From assembly GCA_977017575.1 (NCBI GenBank), contig CDRNVI010000239.1, positions 1-21,942 of the forward strand: a stretch of DNA of 21,942 bases, written 5' to 3'. How positions within the stretch are numbered: the first letter of the stretch is position 1; the number at the start of each line of letters is the position of its first letter. A program made the translations under genes and the position numbers. Of the stretch, positions 8,156 to 17,877 are shown in pieces. The stretch is from Paramoeba atlantica. Lineage: Eukaryota > Discosea. Under the pieces are notes generated by a model. That model searched no databases. It was not told the origin of the DNA and worked only from the letters and a program-made list of their open reading frames with translations.

Positions 8156-8990
8156 TTATTTCAAGCTTGGTGATGATATTGAACACAACGCCTTGCTCAA
8201 CAACCCTGACCTTTTTTTCTTCTCTTTCTTCTCTTTCTTTTCCATCCCGCGGCAATTTTTTAATTGTTTGTTGATTGAGTTACTTGGGCGCAGAAATTGG
8301 TGGGCCAAATCTAACTGAACAATATCGTGGGCCCCTGCACGGCAGCCGAGACAACCCGCGAGCGCTCTTTCTTGTTCCAGTGACAAGGGGTATTGAATGT
8401 AATCAACGATCGTAGCGCTCAGCTAAAAAAAGAGAGAGAAGAAGAAAATAATCATTTAGGTGTTTGAAAAAAAAAATTGAAATTCAGCCCCAAAGTTTTG
8501 TTATTACCTGAGTGGAAAGAACCCGAAAACGATCTCCCTGCAAGATGATCATTGTTTGGCCATTCCCTGCTGGGAATTCGTAGGTAGTGTGTTTGTTTAA
8601 CCGAATAGTCCCCACTCCTCCACCCTGAGAGAACTTGCCACTCACATCTGACATTGCAAGAAGAGGGGTATCCTCCAAGACTGTGAGGGAACAGTGAATC
8701 CCAGCAGGGCCGGTGGAGTTGTCAATGGTAATCACCGATTCAGAACTGAGGAGAGGAGTCCCCCCAATGTCGGTAATATGGCCGTCATCGTTGGTGTTGG
8801 CATCCATGATATAGTAGGTGGCAATGACCAATCCGAACGTGGCGAGCAACACGAGCATGATGACGATAAAGAAGATAATCAAGAGGTTTTTCAGGTCCAC
8901 GATTTGGTTCCCACCCTCATCGATTTTCGTTTCAATCATGGTCCATGATCGACTACTCGAGTTTTTCATCGCAGATCGAGGCGATTCCAT
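8156..8990 (-). CDS. Predicted type II single-pass membrane protein (two exons)
   Basis: Exon 1 is 8990-8508 and exon 2 is 8422-8156, joined in phase 0 by a GTAATA...TTTTAG intron (249 aa). I do not recognise the family. The N-terminal 35 residues are hydrophilic with clustered Ser and charged residues. A strong hydrophobic segment (about 36-60, LLIIFFIVIMLVLLATFGLV) has no signal-peptide character, so a signal anchor is likely, with the C-terminal part extracytoplasmic. An NST glycosylation sequon lies at about residue 90. The ectodomain is Gly/Thr/Ser-rich and probably mostly beta (FSQGGGVGTIRLNKHTTYEF). Exon 2 ends in a Lys-rich tail. This start is the first in-frame ATG; the open frame extends upstream without one. 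GC and CpG content are visibly higher than in flanking genes. It is divergent from the secreted-protein gene at 9276. Confidence 0.7.
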
Positions 8991-9275
8991 CTTGGAGAAA
9001 TTTTTGACCCAGAGTCTCAAACAACAAAAGATCAAGAACCAGAAAAACAACTTAAAAACCAAAAAGACCCGATGAAGATACGAACGAAAGGTGGTCTGGT
9101 AGGGACAATCCCGTTCAAAAATAGTGCGGGGGTCGGGAAAACGAGATTTCTGCGTCACAGTTTCTGACGTGGCGGCCTCTCATTGGACAATCGAGTGAAA
9201 GTTTTTCGGTAACATTTTGGAACAACGCCAATTTTTTTGTTTTTTTTGTTTTTGCACACCACTGAACCACCGAAG
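8991..9275. promoter_or_regulatory. Bidirectional promoter region
   Basis: These 285 bp lie between divergent start codons of the membrane-protein and secreted-protein genes, so they should drive both. They contain ATTGG (about 9181-9185, the complement of CCAAT) and CCAAT (about 9228-9232), possible CCAAT boxes in opposite orientations, and several CpGs. The motif assignment is tentative. Confidence 0.4.
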
Positions 9276-10514
9276 ATGGCCAATCTCGTTTTCTCGCTCT
9301 TCCTTCTTCCCTTCCTCCTTTTCTTTCGTTCATCTACTTGTTATGTTTGCGGGACTGATTACTCAGGAGAAACATTGCGCATGGTAGGTCCAGACCAATA
9401 CATCTGTATGTTTTCCTCCTATAGTTTTTTAAACCAACAAGCCTATTACGGTGTTCCTTTCACCCAGTATCAAGCTGACCGGAACGCTATCGAGTTCATC
9501 TTGCCCACAGATGAATTCACTTCTGGGGCTTTCGACATTGGTGGGAGTACCCTGGCGATTACCCATTCCTTTGACTACCATTACAGTTGCCACGAATGGT
9601 CTTTTTCAATTGATTGGACAATTCCGGTTTCTAAGAGTTTTGACGATCTCATGGAACGTGCGAATGGAGAGAGCACCTTCACCTGGTACCCCACCCAAGA
9701 CGATTTAAGCCAACCTCCCTGGTCTTTCCTGCCTGCCGACCTCCGCTCGAAATTCGAAAATATGCTCTACCTTGGCTGGGCTATGAATGACGAAGGTACT
9801 GATGTAGAAAGTTGTTTATTGATCATCGAACTCCCCGAAATTCCAACATCGCTCGATCGTTACGGCATCCTTTGGGTAGACGAATCTGCGGAAGAACACC
9901 GCTTAGCCACCAATCTGCCAGTGGATGGGTATGGCACTCCCGACTTCACCTTCAATTTTCCTGCGGCTGTTTACACCGACCAAGGATATGAGGAGTACTC
10001 CATTCAAGCCTGTACTGGTTCCCTTCCAATCTGCTGGTGTTTTACTCCCAACCCAAGCTCCTCTTCATCCACCCCACTGATGCAACTAAGCGCATTATAC
10101 AAGAATGGAGCGATCGTCTCTGGTCAGCTCCTTCAACTCTCCGAAGCAAACACCCCTTCTTGCTACTCCAGTGTCTACATTTCGTGGAGCTACCCCACTG
10201 GGGCACGAACATATTTCCGAAAGACATCAGACTCGAGTTGCAGTAGTAATGACATTCAGGAGGACCAGACATGCGTGGGAGATCAATTCGCCAATGCCAT
10301 CAGCAGTTGCACTGAACCAGCCGATCATTACCCTATGACAGATTATCATTTTAATGATCCAGAAGCTACTTGTTGTGGGAGGTTGAGTGGAGAAACCGAG
10401 AACACTGATAGAGAACGAGTGATGAATCAACAAATGAAAGTCACTTCCATTGATGTTGATTGGGCCTCCCCAGATTGGTCCTCTTATGTGACATGGTGTT
10501 CCAGGGTTGGTTAA
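9276..10514 (+). CDS. Secreted Cys-rich protein of unknown function, single exon
   Basis: This intronless ORF of 412 codons starts at ATG 9276-9278, chosen because it opens a classic signal peptide (MANLVFSLFLLPFLLFF, cleavage probably near residue 24). The mature part has about 15-16 Cys spread over its length, including CYVCG near the start, PICWCF in the middle and ATCCGR near the end, suggesting a disulfide-stabilised extracellular protein. It is rich in Trp, Tyr and Asp (HYSCHEWSFSIDW, WASPDWSSYVTW). I see no transmembrane segment after the signal peptide and no enzyme motif I can name. It stops at TAA. The absence of introns and the higher GC/CpG set it apart from the intron-rich MCM10 and esterase genes, so retroposition or horizontal origin is possible but unproven. 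It converges with MCM10; the stops are 88 bp apart. Confidence 0.82.
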   Translation: MANLVFSLFLLPFLLFFRSSTCYVCGTDYSGETLRMVGPDQYICMFSSYSFLNQQAYYGVPFTQYQADRNAIEFILPTDEFTSGAFDIGGSTLAITHSFDYHYSCHEWSFSIDWTIPVSKSFDDLMERANGESTFTWYPTQDDLSQPPWSFLPADLRSKFENMLYLGWAMNDEGTDVESCLLIIELPEIPTSLDRYGILWVDESAEEHRLATNLPVDGYGTPDFTFNFPAAVYTDQGYEEYSIQACTGSLPICWCFTPNPSSSSSTPLMQLSALYKNGAIVSGQLLQLSEANTPSCYSSVYISWSYPTGARTYFRKTSDSSCSSNDIQEDQTCVGDQFANAISSCTEPADHYPMTDYHFNDPEATCCGRLSGETENTDRERVMNQQMKVTSIDVDWASPDWSSYVTWCSRVG

Positions 10515-10602
10515 AACCTGTATTTAAAAATATTTTATTTCATAAAACAATCTTCTTTTTTGATCTTGAGCTCTTTGAAGAGAAATTTATTTTTTTAGAA
10601 TT
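10515..10602. terminator. Shared 3' region between convergent genes
   Basis: This is an 88-bp AT-rich interval between the stops of the secreted-protein gene (+) and MCM10 (-). A minus-strand AATAAA at 10591-10586 lies 12 bp past the MCM10 stop, a probable polyadenylation signal. The plus-strand transcript must end here or overlap MCM10. Confidence 0.45.
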
Positions 10603-13600
10603 TTAGTAGCGAGTTGAAAGAAATTGTCCATGTTCAACTCCACGACTCAAAAAAACATCAGACATTCCAATGTCATAAGGTTTCTCTTCTTGTTTTTCTT
10701 TTGCCATTCCAACCTTTTTGAAAAAAAAAAAAAAGTCAACCAACCACCAAGAAAAATGAAATTGAAAAATGAAAAAAAAAGAGAGAGAAAAACCTTGAGA
10801 AATTGACGAGTGGAACATTTGCGGCAAGGATCTTTTGGGTAAGCTCTTTGATAAGTGTGTGTCCTCAAACCGCACTCTACACATTTGAAGAATCTTTTTT
10901 TCACTTTGATCTAAGATATTGAATATTATTTTTGGAAGGATTATATTTTCTTAAGATAAAAATAAGAGAAAATGAAATCAAATGGAAACATTATGTTGAA
11001 GTTCATGCTTTAAGCTGTGGCACAATTTTGCAGGTTTTTGATCCATATATCCACAAGTTAGACATTTGACAACATTTGTATCTATCTCATGGGTTTGTTG
11101 TAATTCTTCAGCTCTCTCTTCTTTCTCAATAAGGTTCTGATTTTTTTTTCAAAAAGAAAATTACAAAAAACTGCACTCCCACCCCTTCTTTAAAAAAAAA
11201 AAACCTCAAGTTTATCGAGTTCAGCTTGAAATTCACTCTGAGAAGCACTATCATTAAATTGAGACTTTTGGTTCAATAGCTTCTTTCTCTCCTCTTCACT
11301 CAAAACAAATTTCTCTTTTGATGGTGGTGTTGATATTTTCGCGGTTACTTTTGAACGGATTTGTGTTGTTGTTGTTGGTTGAACTGGAGAGCCCTTCTTG
11401 AGTAAATCAAGGACATTAAATAATGGAGAGTTTGTTGAAGGAGAGTTTGTGGAAGTGTTGGAGACAGTCGTAGGCGAAATGGAAGAAGAAGTCGCTGGCA
11501 AAGCAGAAGAGGAAAGAATTTCATTTTTTTCCGCAAGAGCTTTTTCGAGCTTCTTTTTTGTAGCTTCATTTCTTTTTTCATCCTTTGAGAGTGGTCTATC
11601 AAAAAGATCTTGTTTTTAGAAAAGATGAATCATCTTTTTCTTCTCCAAATGTGATTTGTCTTACCTCGTTTCAGGGTCTTCTTGATAGATATTGAGTGAA
11701 ATCAATGATCCAGCATCTCTTCCAAGTTTTGGCACTTTGTTCAACTCCTATAAAACAAAAGAGAGAGAGAGAGAGTAAATCAGATTTTCTATCCTTTCAA
11801 CAACAAACAAAAGAAAGAAAGGGGAACTTGTGAGGAATGAGAAGGTAATTTTGGTAACGGCATATTTGGGTGCAAAAATCCACCTGATGATGCAATTCTC
11901 CTTTGTAATACCTATGAAGAATATTCTTGAATATTTCAACTCTTCCTTTTTTTCAACCTACCTTTTTTTTTTCAAGAAAAACAAAAAAGAAAGTTCCAAC
12001 CTTTTTTCCAAGAACATCATTCTCCATTTTTTCTTTCTCTGTTTCAAACCCTCCAATTCGCCTCAGATTTCTTGCTCCTTGGGAACCTTTGGTGAGTGTA
12101 CTGCAGAGTGTATCTATGGCTGGAGTATTTTATGGTGTCAGTATTTATATCATACAAGTTCAGGAGAATATATATTTTTTTACAAAATTACCATTGCTTC
12201 GAGTTGGAATTGTTTGGCTCCGAGACAACCCAAAAGATCCTGAACCAGGTCCCTTTTTCACGACTGCTTTCGAAGGATCAGAGTTTAATTTTTCGACTGC
12301 CTTTTGTAACAAAGTTGGGCCCTTCGATGGAGAAATAATGTGGGACAGCTTGGGTCTTTTTGTTGGGAATTCTTGGTTTGGAGGCGTCATCATTGTTCTC
12401 TTTGTTCCACTAAAGGCGTGTCCAGCAAGTGCCATACGATTGCTCTGTACAAAATGAAATGTAAATTATTTTTTTCTCGTATGAAAATAAATGAAATGGA
12501 TAAAGAGAGAGAAAAATGAAATCCCCAAACCTTGAGAGAGTCTATTTTGGTTTGATAATGAAAATGACAATATTGAGAGACTTTCGTGTGAACATACATT
12601 GAACATTTCCCTCCATCTCTTTTTTCACCCTTAAATCAAGAAAATGAGAAAAAAGAAAAAACAAAAGAAGAACAAGAAAATAATAATTGTATGTTTGTGT
12701 TAAAAAAAGTAAAAGCCACCAAAACCAAACCTGGCAAATCCCATAATAAAAAGAAGTCCCAATTTTAAGAAGAGAATATTTTCCATTTGCAATTAATGAG
12801 ACTCTAAAATGTGTTATTTTTACAATTAACATGTTGAAGAAATTTATTATGAATAAACCAAATCAAATTAGAAAAAGAAAAGATTCAAAGAAAGATTCTT
12901 TGATACAAACCCGTGACTACGTGAAGAACTGACACGAGGAGAGAGAACACCAAGAACCAATCCACAATTCTCCTTCCAAAATTCGTCCAAGACATCAGAA
13001 TAAAGAAAAAGAGAAATCTCAGTTTGTTTTTCTCGACTTTTTCCTTCAAATGAAGAAAGAGTCCAAATCATATATTTCTTTCCTGTACAATCAGGGGAAA
13101 AAGAAATAAAAAACATCATAAATTAAATTGAATTGAATGAAAAATGAAACAAGAAAACAGAAATTTGTTTTTGTTGAAAAAAGTAGAACCTGATGAAGAA
13201 TGAAGAGGTTGTGATTTTTTGACGAGAACTCCAACAGTAAACCAACTTTCAGAAAATTTCATTTCAACTTCTTTTCTATCTGCTCCCTCTTTTATTTTTT
13301 TCAAAATTCAATGAGAATGAAATGGAAAGATTGAAACAAAAGAAAGAGAGAGAAGAAAAAAAAAACTTGCAGAATCCAAATGGCAATTTTGATCAATATT
13401 TCCAATTTTCAAAAACTTTTTACCATTCAAAAACTCATCAACAGTTTTCTCTGCCAAAATTCGATCTCTTAAAACAATTTCTGTGTTTTTTTCTTTACTT
13501 TTGATCTCGTCAATCTTTGGTTCCGTTTTCTATCAGAGGAAAAGAGAAAGAGAGAGAAGAAGAAGAGATGAGAAAGAAAGAAAAATAATTCACACAACAA

Positions 13601-14533
13601 ACAATTTTTGAAAAAAAAAAAAACCCAAATTGATGGCGGTGGAGTAGGGGAAGGGGAAGAAGAAGAAGAAGAAGAAGAAGAATGAGAAGAATATCCTTTT
13701 GTTTTTCGAAGTAATTTTTTCAAATCATTTTCTGGAGGATAATTCTTTTTCATTCCTTTTCCTCTTCCTCCTCCCTCTTGTCTTTTCCTCTCTCTTTCTC
13801 TTCGAACTTTCTCTTCTCTCTTTATTTCTTTTTGTTCTGTCTTTTTCTCGATTCGTTGTTCTTTTGTTTTCTCTCCTGTATCTTTTGAAGAAGAGAGAAT
13901 TTGGCGAATTTTGAGGCGATGGCCAAGTGGGATTTGAAGATCAGTTTTCAAATCTTCATCTGTTAGCTCTTTGAACAATTCCTTGTTTTTTGAATCAGGA
14001 AAAATGAAACAAAGAGAAATGAAAAAGAAAAAGAGAAAGAAAAAAAGAAAAAAAGAGAAAAGAGAAAGAAAAAAAAGAGAAAAAAAAAACCAGAGAATCA
14101 ACACAAAGAGAAAGAAGACGATTTGTATATCCAATGGCATAATCAGAAGGAATGCCAACTTCCATCATCTTTTTATAAATCTCTAATTATCAGGAAAAAA
14201 AAAGATTTATTATTTTTATATTATCTTATTTCAATAATCAAATAATATTAAGAATCTTTCTCTTTTCTTTTTTTTTATCTCTTCTTTGGAATCTTCTTTC
14301 TTTCTTTCTTTCTCTCTTTTCAGTTTTTTTATCGAAAAAATAATCATACCTGAATTCAAAATTTTCTCATTCTCTCCATTTTTCTTTTCTTCTTGAAGAT
14401 TGCTTTCTCCGTTGCCCTCTTCCCCTTCTCCTTCCCCTTCTTCTCCTTCTTCTCCTTCTTTCTCTTTCTCTTCTCCTTCTTGATCAAAATCAAGCAAAGA
14501 TAAAAGAAGATCTTCATCAGTTTCTTCTTCCAT
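10603..14533 (-). CDS. MCM10: MCM10 replication factor with an N-terminal SAM domain (16 exons)
   Basis: Exons (-): 14533-14350, 14182-14091, 13981-13625, 13529-13424, 13288-13190, 13082-12911, 12803-12731, 12629-12531, 12444-12192, 12113-12001, 11911-11828, 11747-11665, 11595-11205, 11136-10990, 10910-10794, 10713-10603; all phases agree (826 aa; human about 875). Mcm10 loads and activates the CMG helicase and binds DNA and polymerase alpha. Order: acidic start; SAM domain (about 62-125, ELTDEDLKTDLQIPLGHRLK); Lys/Arg- and Ser-rich linker; OB fold (WFTVGVLVKKSQP, GKKYMIWTL, EISLFLYSDVL); CCCH finger C360-x9-C370-x11-C382-x2-H385, with the same spacing as human; GARNL and VPKLGR motifs; C-terminal zinc motifs C727/C730/C741/H746 and C761/C764/C780/C783 (RFFKCVECG); final LSRGVEHGQFL like human LPRGEEHAKFL. 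The SAM domain is not part of Mcm10 proteins I know. Confidence 0.95.
13653..13681 (-). repeat. GAA trinucleotide repeat coding a Ser run
   Basis: About nine GAA units on the plus strand give a TCT run on the coding minus strand, a poly-Ser stretch followed by PSPTPPPS in MCM10 exon 3. It probably varies in length between alleles. Confidence 0.7.
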
Positions 14534-14960
14534 TTTTTTTTTTTTCAAAACCCTTCTTTTCCAAAAATTATTCTTCTCTTTTCAAAATAATTCCCTTTTT
14601 TTCTCTGTAGAAGAAGAAAAAATCAAAAGGAAAAAAAGAAAGGAAAAAAAGAAAACCATTTTCAAAAAATCAAAAAATCAAAAAAAAAAAACGGACAAAA
14701 ATCTGAAAAGATTCTCTGATTTTGGAGTTTTTTTTGTTTGTCTCTTTTTCTTTTCCGTGGTTCTCCGAAAGAGAAAAGGGCTGGCCTTCTTCGATTGGAT
14801 TTTATTCTTATTCTTTTTCATGATAAACTTGAATCACGAAAAAGAATAAGGGAAAAAAGAAAAAGAAAAAGAGATGAAGAGAGAAAAAGATATTTTTTGG
14901 GTTGACTCCCACCACACGTTGTGTCGAGGGGACTGATATTTCGCCACACATTTAGAACCC
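14534..14960. promoter_or_regulatory. Gap holding the MCM10 promoter
   Basis: These 427 bp lie between the MCM10 start and the 3' end of the next minus-strand gene. They are strongly strand-asymmetric: purine-rich on the plus strand from 14610 to 14700 and 14835 to 14895, T-rich at 14720-14755. No gene was found. Confidence 0.4.
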
Positions 14961-16069
14961 CTACACAACGAAAATAGGTCGGAGATTTTGGTCAAAAATG
15001 TATCTCTCCGAAGTATAATTCGAACGAATGAGAGTAGTCCCAGATGGAGAGAGTTGGAGGTCAGAATATTGATTTGCTGCACCATTTGAATGGTTTGTTC
15101 TTGTCATCTTCTTGTTTTTCAGGTCGAGCTTGACGTTGAAACAGATGCGAGTCCCTCCAGCTGAACGACAATCAACATATGCATCAATGACTTTGTTTTT
15201 AAGATCACACCGGATGTTGCTCAACGTCCCCTACCAATTCAAAAATCATTGATTGTATATTCAGCTTAAACTAAAACTTTTGGATCTCTTCTCTTTTTTG
15301 GAAGTAAAAAAAAAACCTTCCAATTGCTGGCGTCATTGTTGAGAAACTCCCCTTTCAACACAGGAACAATCTCACTTGCCCCTTTTGTAGAGAGCTTGAG
15401 TGGTTTCACATTCTTAATTGTGGTTGAAACTGACCATTGGAGCGCGGTTGCAAACACTTGTGGGTTGATAAGTGGTTGAAGAATCTCTTCTGGGGTTATC
15501 TGACGAATAATAACAAAAATTGGAATGTAATGAACTTTTGTCTCATTGTCGAAGGTAATCGCTTGGCAAGTGGTCTGTGAGACAACAAGGCTTTGGGAGT
15601 TGGGGGGGAAGTATCGTTGTGAATTGGTCTTGGAGAAGGATTGGTGGAATGAATCCCCCACAACGTTCATGATGGTGTGAGAGGTCGTTTTCTCAAGTGC
15701 ATAACTGAGTGTTGATTGTACTTCGTATATTCCTTTAAAAGTACCTTTCGCAGTGACTGAAAGGGACCCGAGCCTGAAGATGGAAAAAAATTTATCAATG
15801 GAAAAATATTTTTCTTTTGAAAGTATCAAAATTTCACTCATTCAAAAATATTGGAACTTACTTCTTCCAGGTGGTGTTGTCTGTCACGCTGTTGACAACT
15901 TTTTTCGCTGCAGATAAAGGTTTCATTCAGAAAGAAAGAAAAAGGAAAAAAAAAAAGGAAAGAAAAACTCACCTTCATCAGTAGCGTGGGTCTCTGAGAA
16001 CGTAAACTCACCAGGTCCGATATGAAGAATTGAATAGAAGTAACACAATCCAGTCTGGTGATCTGCCAT
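14961..16069 (-). CDS. Unknown beta-rich protein (four exons)
   Basis: Exons are 16069-15973, 15907-15862, 15773-15317 and 15230-14961, with phases that fit (289 aa, stop TAG). The family is not recognised. There is no signal peptide or transmembrane segment; the start is MADHQTGLCYFYSILHIGPG. The middle is rich in Ser, Thr and alternating hydrophobic residues (SLSYAL-like strands; SHTIMNVVGDSF; YFPPNSQSLVVSQTTCQAITF; VHYIPIFVII), suggesting long beta strands. The pattern of a Ser/Thr-rich region followed by a PPNS turn loosely recalls the aerolysin/ETX-MTX2 beta-pore fold, but this is only an impression. The C-terminal exon has three Cys (IRCDLKNK, YVDCRSAGG, RICFNVKL). It is divergent from the Pro-Thr repeat gene, with 168 bp between starts. 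Two of its three introns have consensus donors (GTGAGT, GTAAGT). Confidence 0.8.
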
Positions 16070-16237
16070 CTTTCAATGATCTGGTTTGTTGAAAAAAAAA
16101 AACCAAACTCCACCTCATTTTTTCGATGATGGGAAATTTCTGCCAAATTTCGGTGATTTTTAGAGGAAATTCGAAAAACTTTTCAGGGAAATGGCTTTTT
16201 TGTTTTCCAAAATTATTTTTTTATTTCTCAAAAAACA
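16070..16237. promoter_or_regulatory. Bidirectional promoter region
   Basis: These 168 bp sit between divergent start codons (16069 minus, 16238 plus), so both promoters must lie here. They are AT-rich with T runs. No motif was recognised. Confidence 0.4.
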
Positions 16238-17207
16238 ATGTCGTTGGACTTTGGAAAACAAGAAGATCTATTGGGTGTTGATGAAATCCTGATTGGGAAA
16301 CCTTCCTCACAAACCAACCCCCCCTTCCGCCCTCCTTCTTCGGGGGTTCCATCACCAACACCAACACCAACACCAACACCAACAATAACACCGACACCGA
16401 CACCAACACCAACATTAACACTAACAGAGACAGAGCGATTGATTGGAGTTCCTGACTTTAGCCAACCACCCAACTTTTGCAACCCCCCTTATCGACCCAC
16501 TGACACATGTTTCTCAACAACACCAACACCGACACCAACACCAACACCAACACCAACACCGACACCAACAGGAGCCTATCCTCATTACTCCCCATCTCCA
16601 ATCTCTCCAACTGGGGATGTGAGTTTAACAACTGGCCGAGTGGATGTTGGTTTATGTCATCAAGTGGATGCTCGGACAACCAACTGCACCACCGTTGGTG
16701 TGGATCCAACTGCAATTCACCACAAAGTGGCAATCACAAAGCACCCTGATGGAAGCAAACCAGGTATTTTTTTCTTTCCTTTCCCTCTTTTCAGGCCTTC
16801 CCTTTTTCAACTTTAAAAAAATAGGGAATGGACCATCTTACACAGCCTCATCCGGACCGATCAACAACAAGGGTGATGTTACAAAGTGCAAGACCGTCCA
16901 GGACACACTCTTCACAAGAGTGGATCTGTGCACAACCCAATCACCAGACGGAAGCACCACAAACGCGGTTGACACGGCTTACAAAGTGGGACCTATGGCT
17001 GCAGCTGTGGGTGCTGCTGTTGCTGTTGGTGGTGCAGTGGTGGTTGGTGGTCCTGCTGTTGCTACTGGGCTTGCTACTGCGGCCACAGCTTTCGCTCCAG
17101 CTTTTGGAGGGGAAAATCCACACCCAGTGGAGTTGCCTTCGAAAACTTCTTTTACTTGTCCTGAACCCACTCCTGTTTCGCTTCCTCCTCCAACTGGACT
17201 GAAATAA
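16238..17207 (+). CDS. Pro-Thr repeat protein with a Gly/Ala/Val hydrophobic segment (two exons)
   Basis: Exon 1 is 16238-16763 and exon 2 is 16825-17207; the 61-bp intron GTATTT...AAATAG joins phase 1 (302 aa, stop TAA). The family is not recognised. The N-terminus lacks a signal peptide (MSLDFGKQEDLLGVDEILIG). Two Pro-Thr blocks (about residues 38-63 and 95-111) are each preceded by a short similar unit (LIGKPSSQTNPPFRPP; LIGVPDFSQPPNFCNPPYRP), so this section looks duplicated. Next comes a Cys-containing region with two related segments starting GDV (about residues 124 and 192; VDVGLC and TRVDLC). A Gly/Ala/Val segment (about 233-265, AAVGAAVAVGGAVVVGG) could cross a membrane or form a glycine-zipper helix. 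The tail is Pro-rich. Low complexity and an apparent lack of relatives suggest a fast-evolving gene. Confidence 0.8.
16353..16430 (+). repeat. Minisatellite (ACCAAC)n, block 1, in coding sequence
   Basis: Degenerate 6-bp units ACCAAC/ACCGAC encode Thr-Pro dipeptides in the Pro-Thr repeat protein. Because the unit is two codons long, changes in copy number keep the frame. Confidence 0.85.
16517..16570 (+). repeat. Minisatellite (ACCAAC)n, block 2, in coding sequence
   Basis: This is a second, more regular array of the same 6-bp unit, again encoding Thr-Pro. It is separated from block 1 by about 87 bp of unique coding sequence. Confidence 0.85.
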
Positions 17208-17877
17208 ATTCTTTCAAAAAAAAAAAAACGTTACCAACGCCATCTAATCAATCCCTCATCTCCTTGTGGAGTGGAGATGCAGGTCCTTCTCCAGGAGGTT
17301 TTGGATGTTCCCAACAAAAATTTTTCAAGAAAGCAAGAAACAATCAACCAGAGAAAAAAGACTCAATCCAGGAAGGAACCAATCAACCAATCAAGAGGAA
17401 CAACAGACACTTAAACTCATCACCTTGTCCGATTCTCTTGGAGACGTTCTCTTTCTTCCTGTAACCTCCTCCCCAGGTCAAGTCTGTCACTTCCTTCTTT
17501 CATTCAATTGTTGCAAAGAAGATATCAAGTGAAGGTCCCTCGGCTTTCCTTCTCTTCCTGTCTTGACTTTGATGATCTCTCAAAACCTCCATCTTCCTTA
17601 CCTAGAATTGAACCAGGGACCAACACACACTTTGATATCTCTGCTGCCTCTGAATCCCACTCTCCTTTCTTTGAAAACCCATTACCCTCAAATCTTTCCC
17701 AGTTTGAACTGAAAAAAGAAAAAAAAGAATGTTTTGCTTCTCAGCTCAGCGTCCCCAGATTTTAGCCCTGGCGTTCAACCCACAAAAAAGTCCTTTTTCT
17801 TCGAATTTTTTCTTTTTTTTTCTTCGAATTGTGCTGTTTGTTTGTTTTTCTTTTTTTTGGTTTTGTGTTTTCAAAAG
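17208..17877. other. Gap with possible coding fragments, upstream of the DNL-type gene
   Basis: There is no gene I can define. Plausible coding stretches lie in different plus-strand frames: an ORF at about 17266-17532 including QTLKLITLSDSLGDVLFLPV, and another at 17508-17765 including SFSSCLDFDDLSKPPSS. They could be exons of a short Ser/Pro-rich protein with unresolved introns, or an eroded gene. The last 100 bp are pyrimidine-rich and probably belong to the promoter or 5' UTR of the next gene. Confidence 0.35.

Noticed and set aside
13625-14533. Separate SAM-domain gene upstream of MCM10
   Set aside because: Exon phases run unbroken from the acidic start through the SAM exons to the OB fold, with no stop, no second start and no room for a promoter. 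Transcript data could still overturn this.
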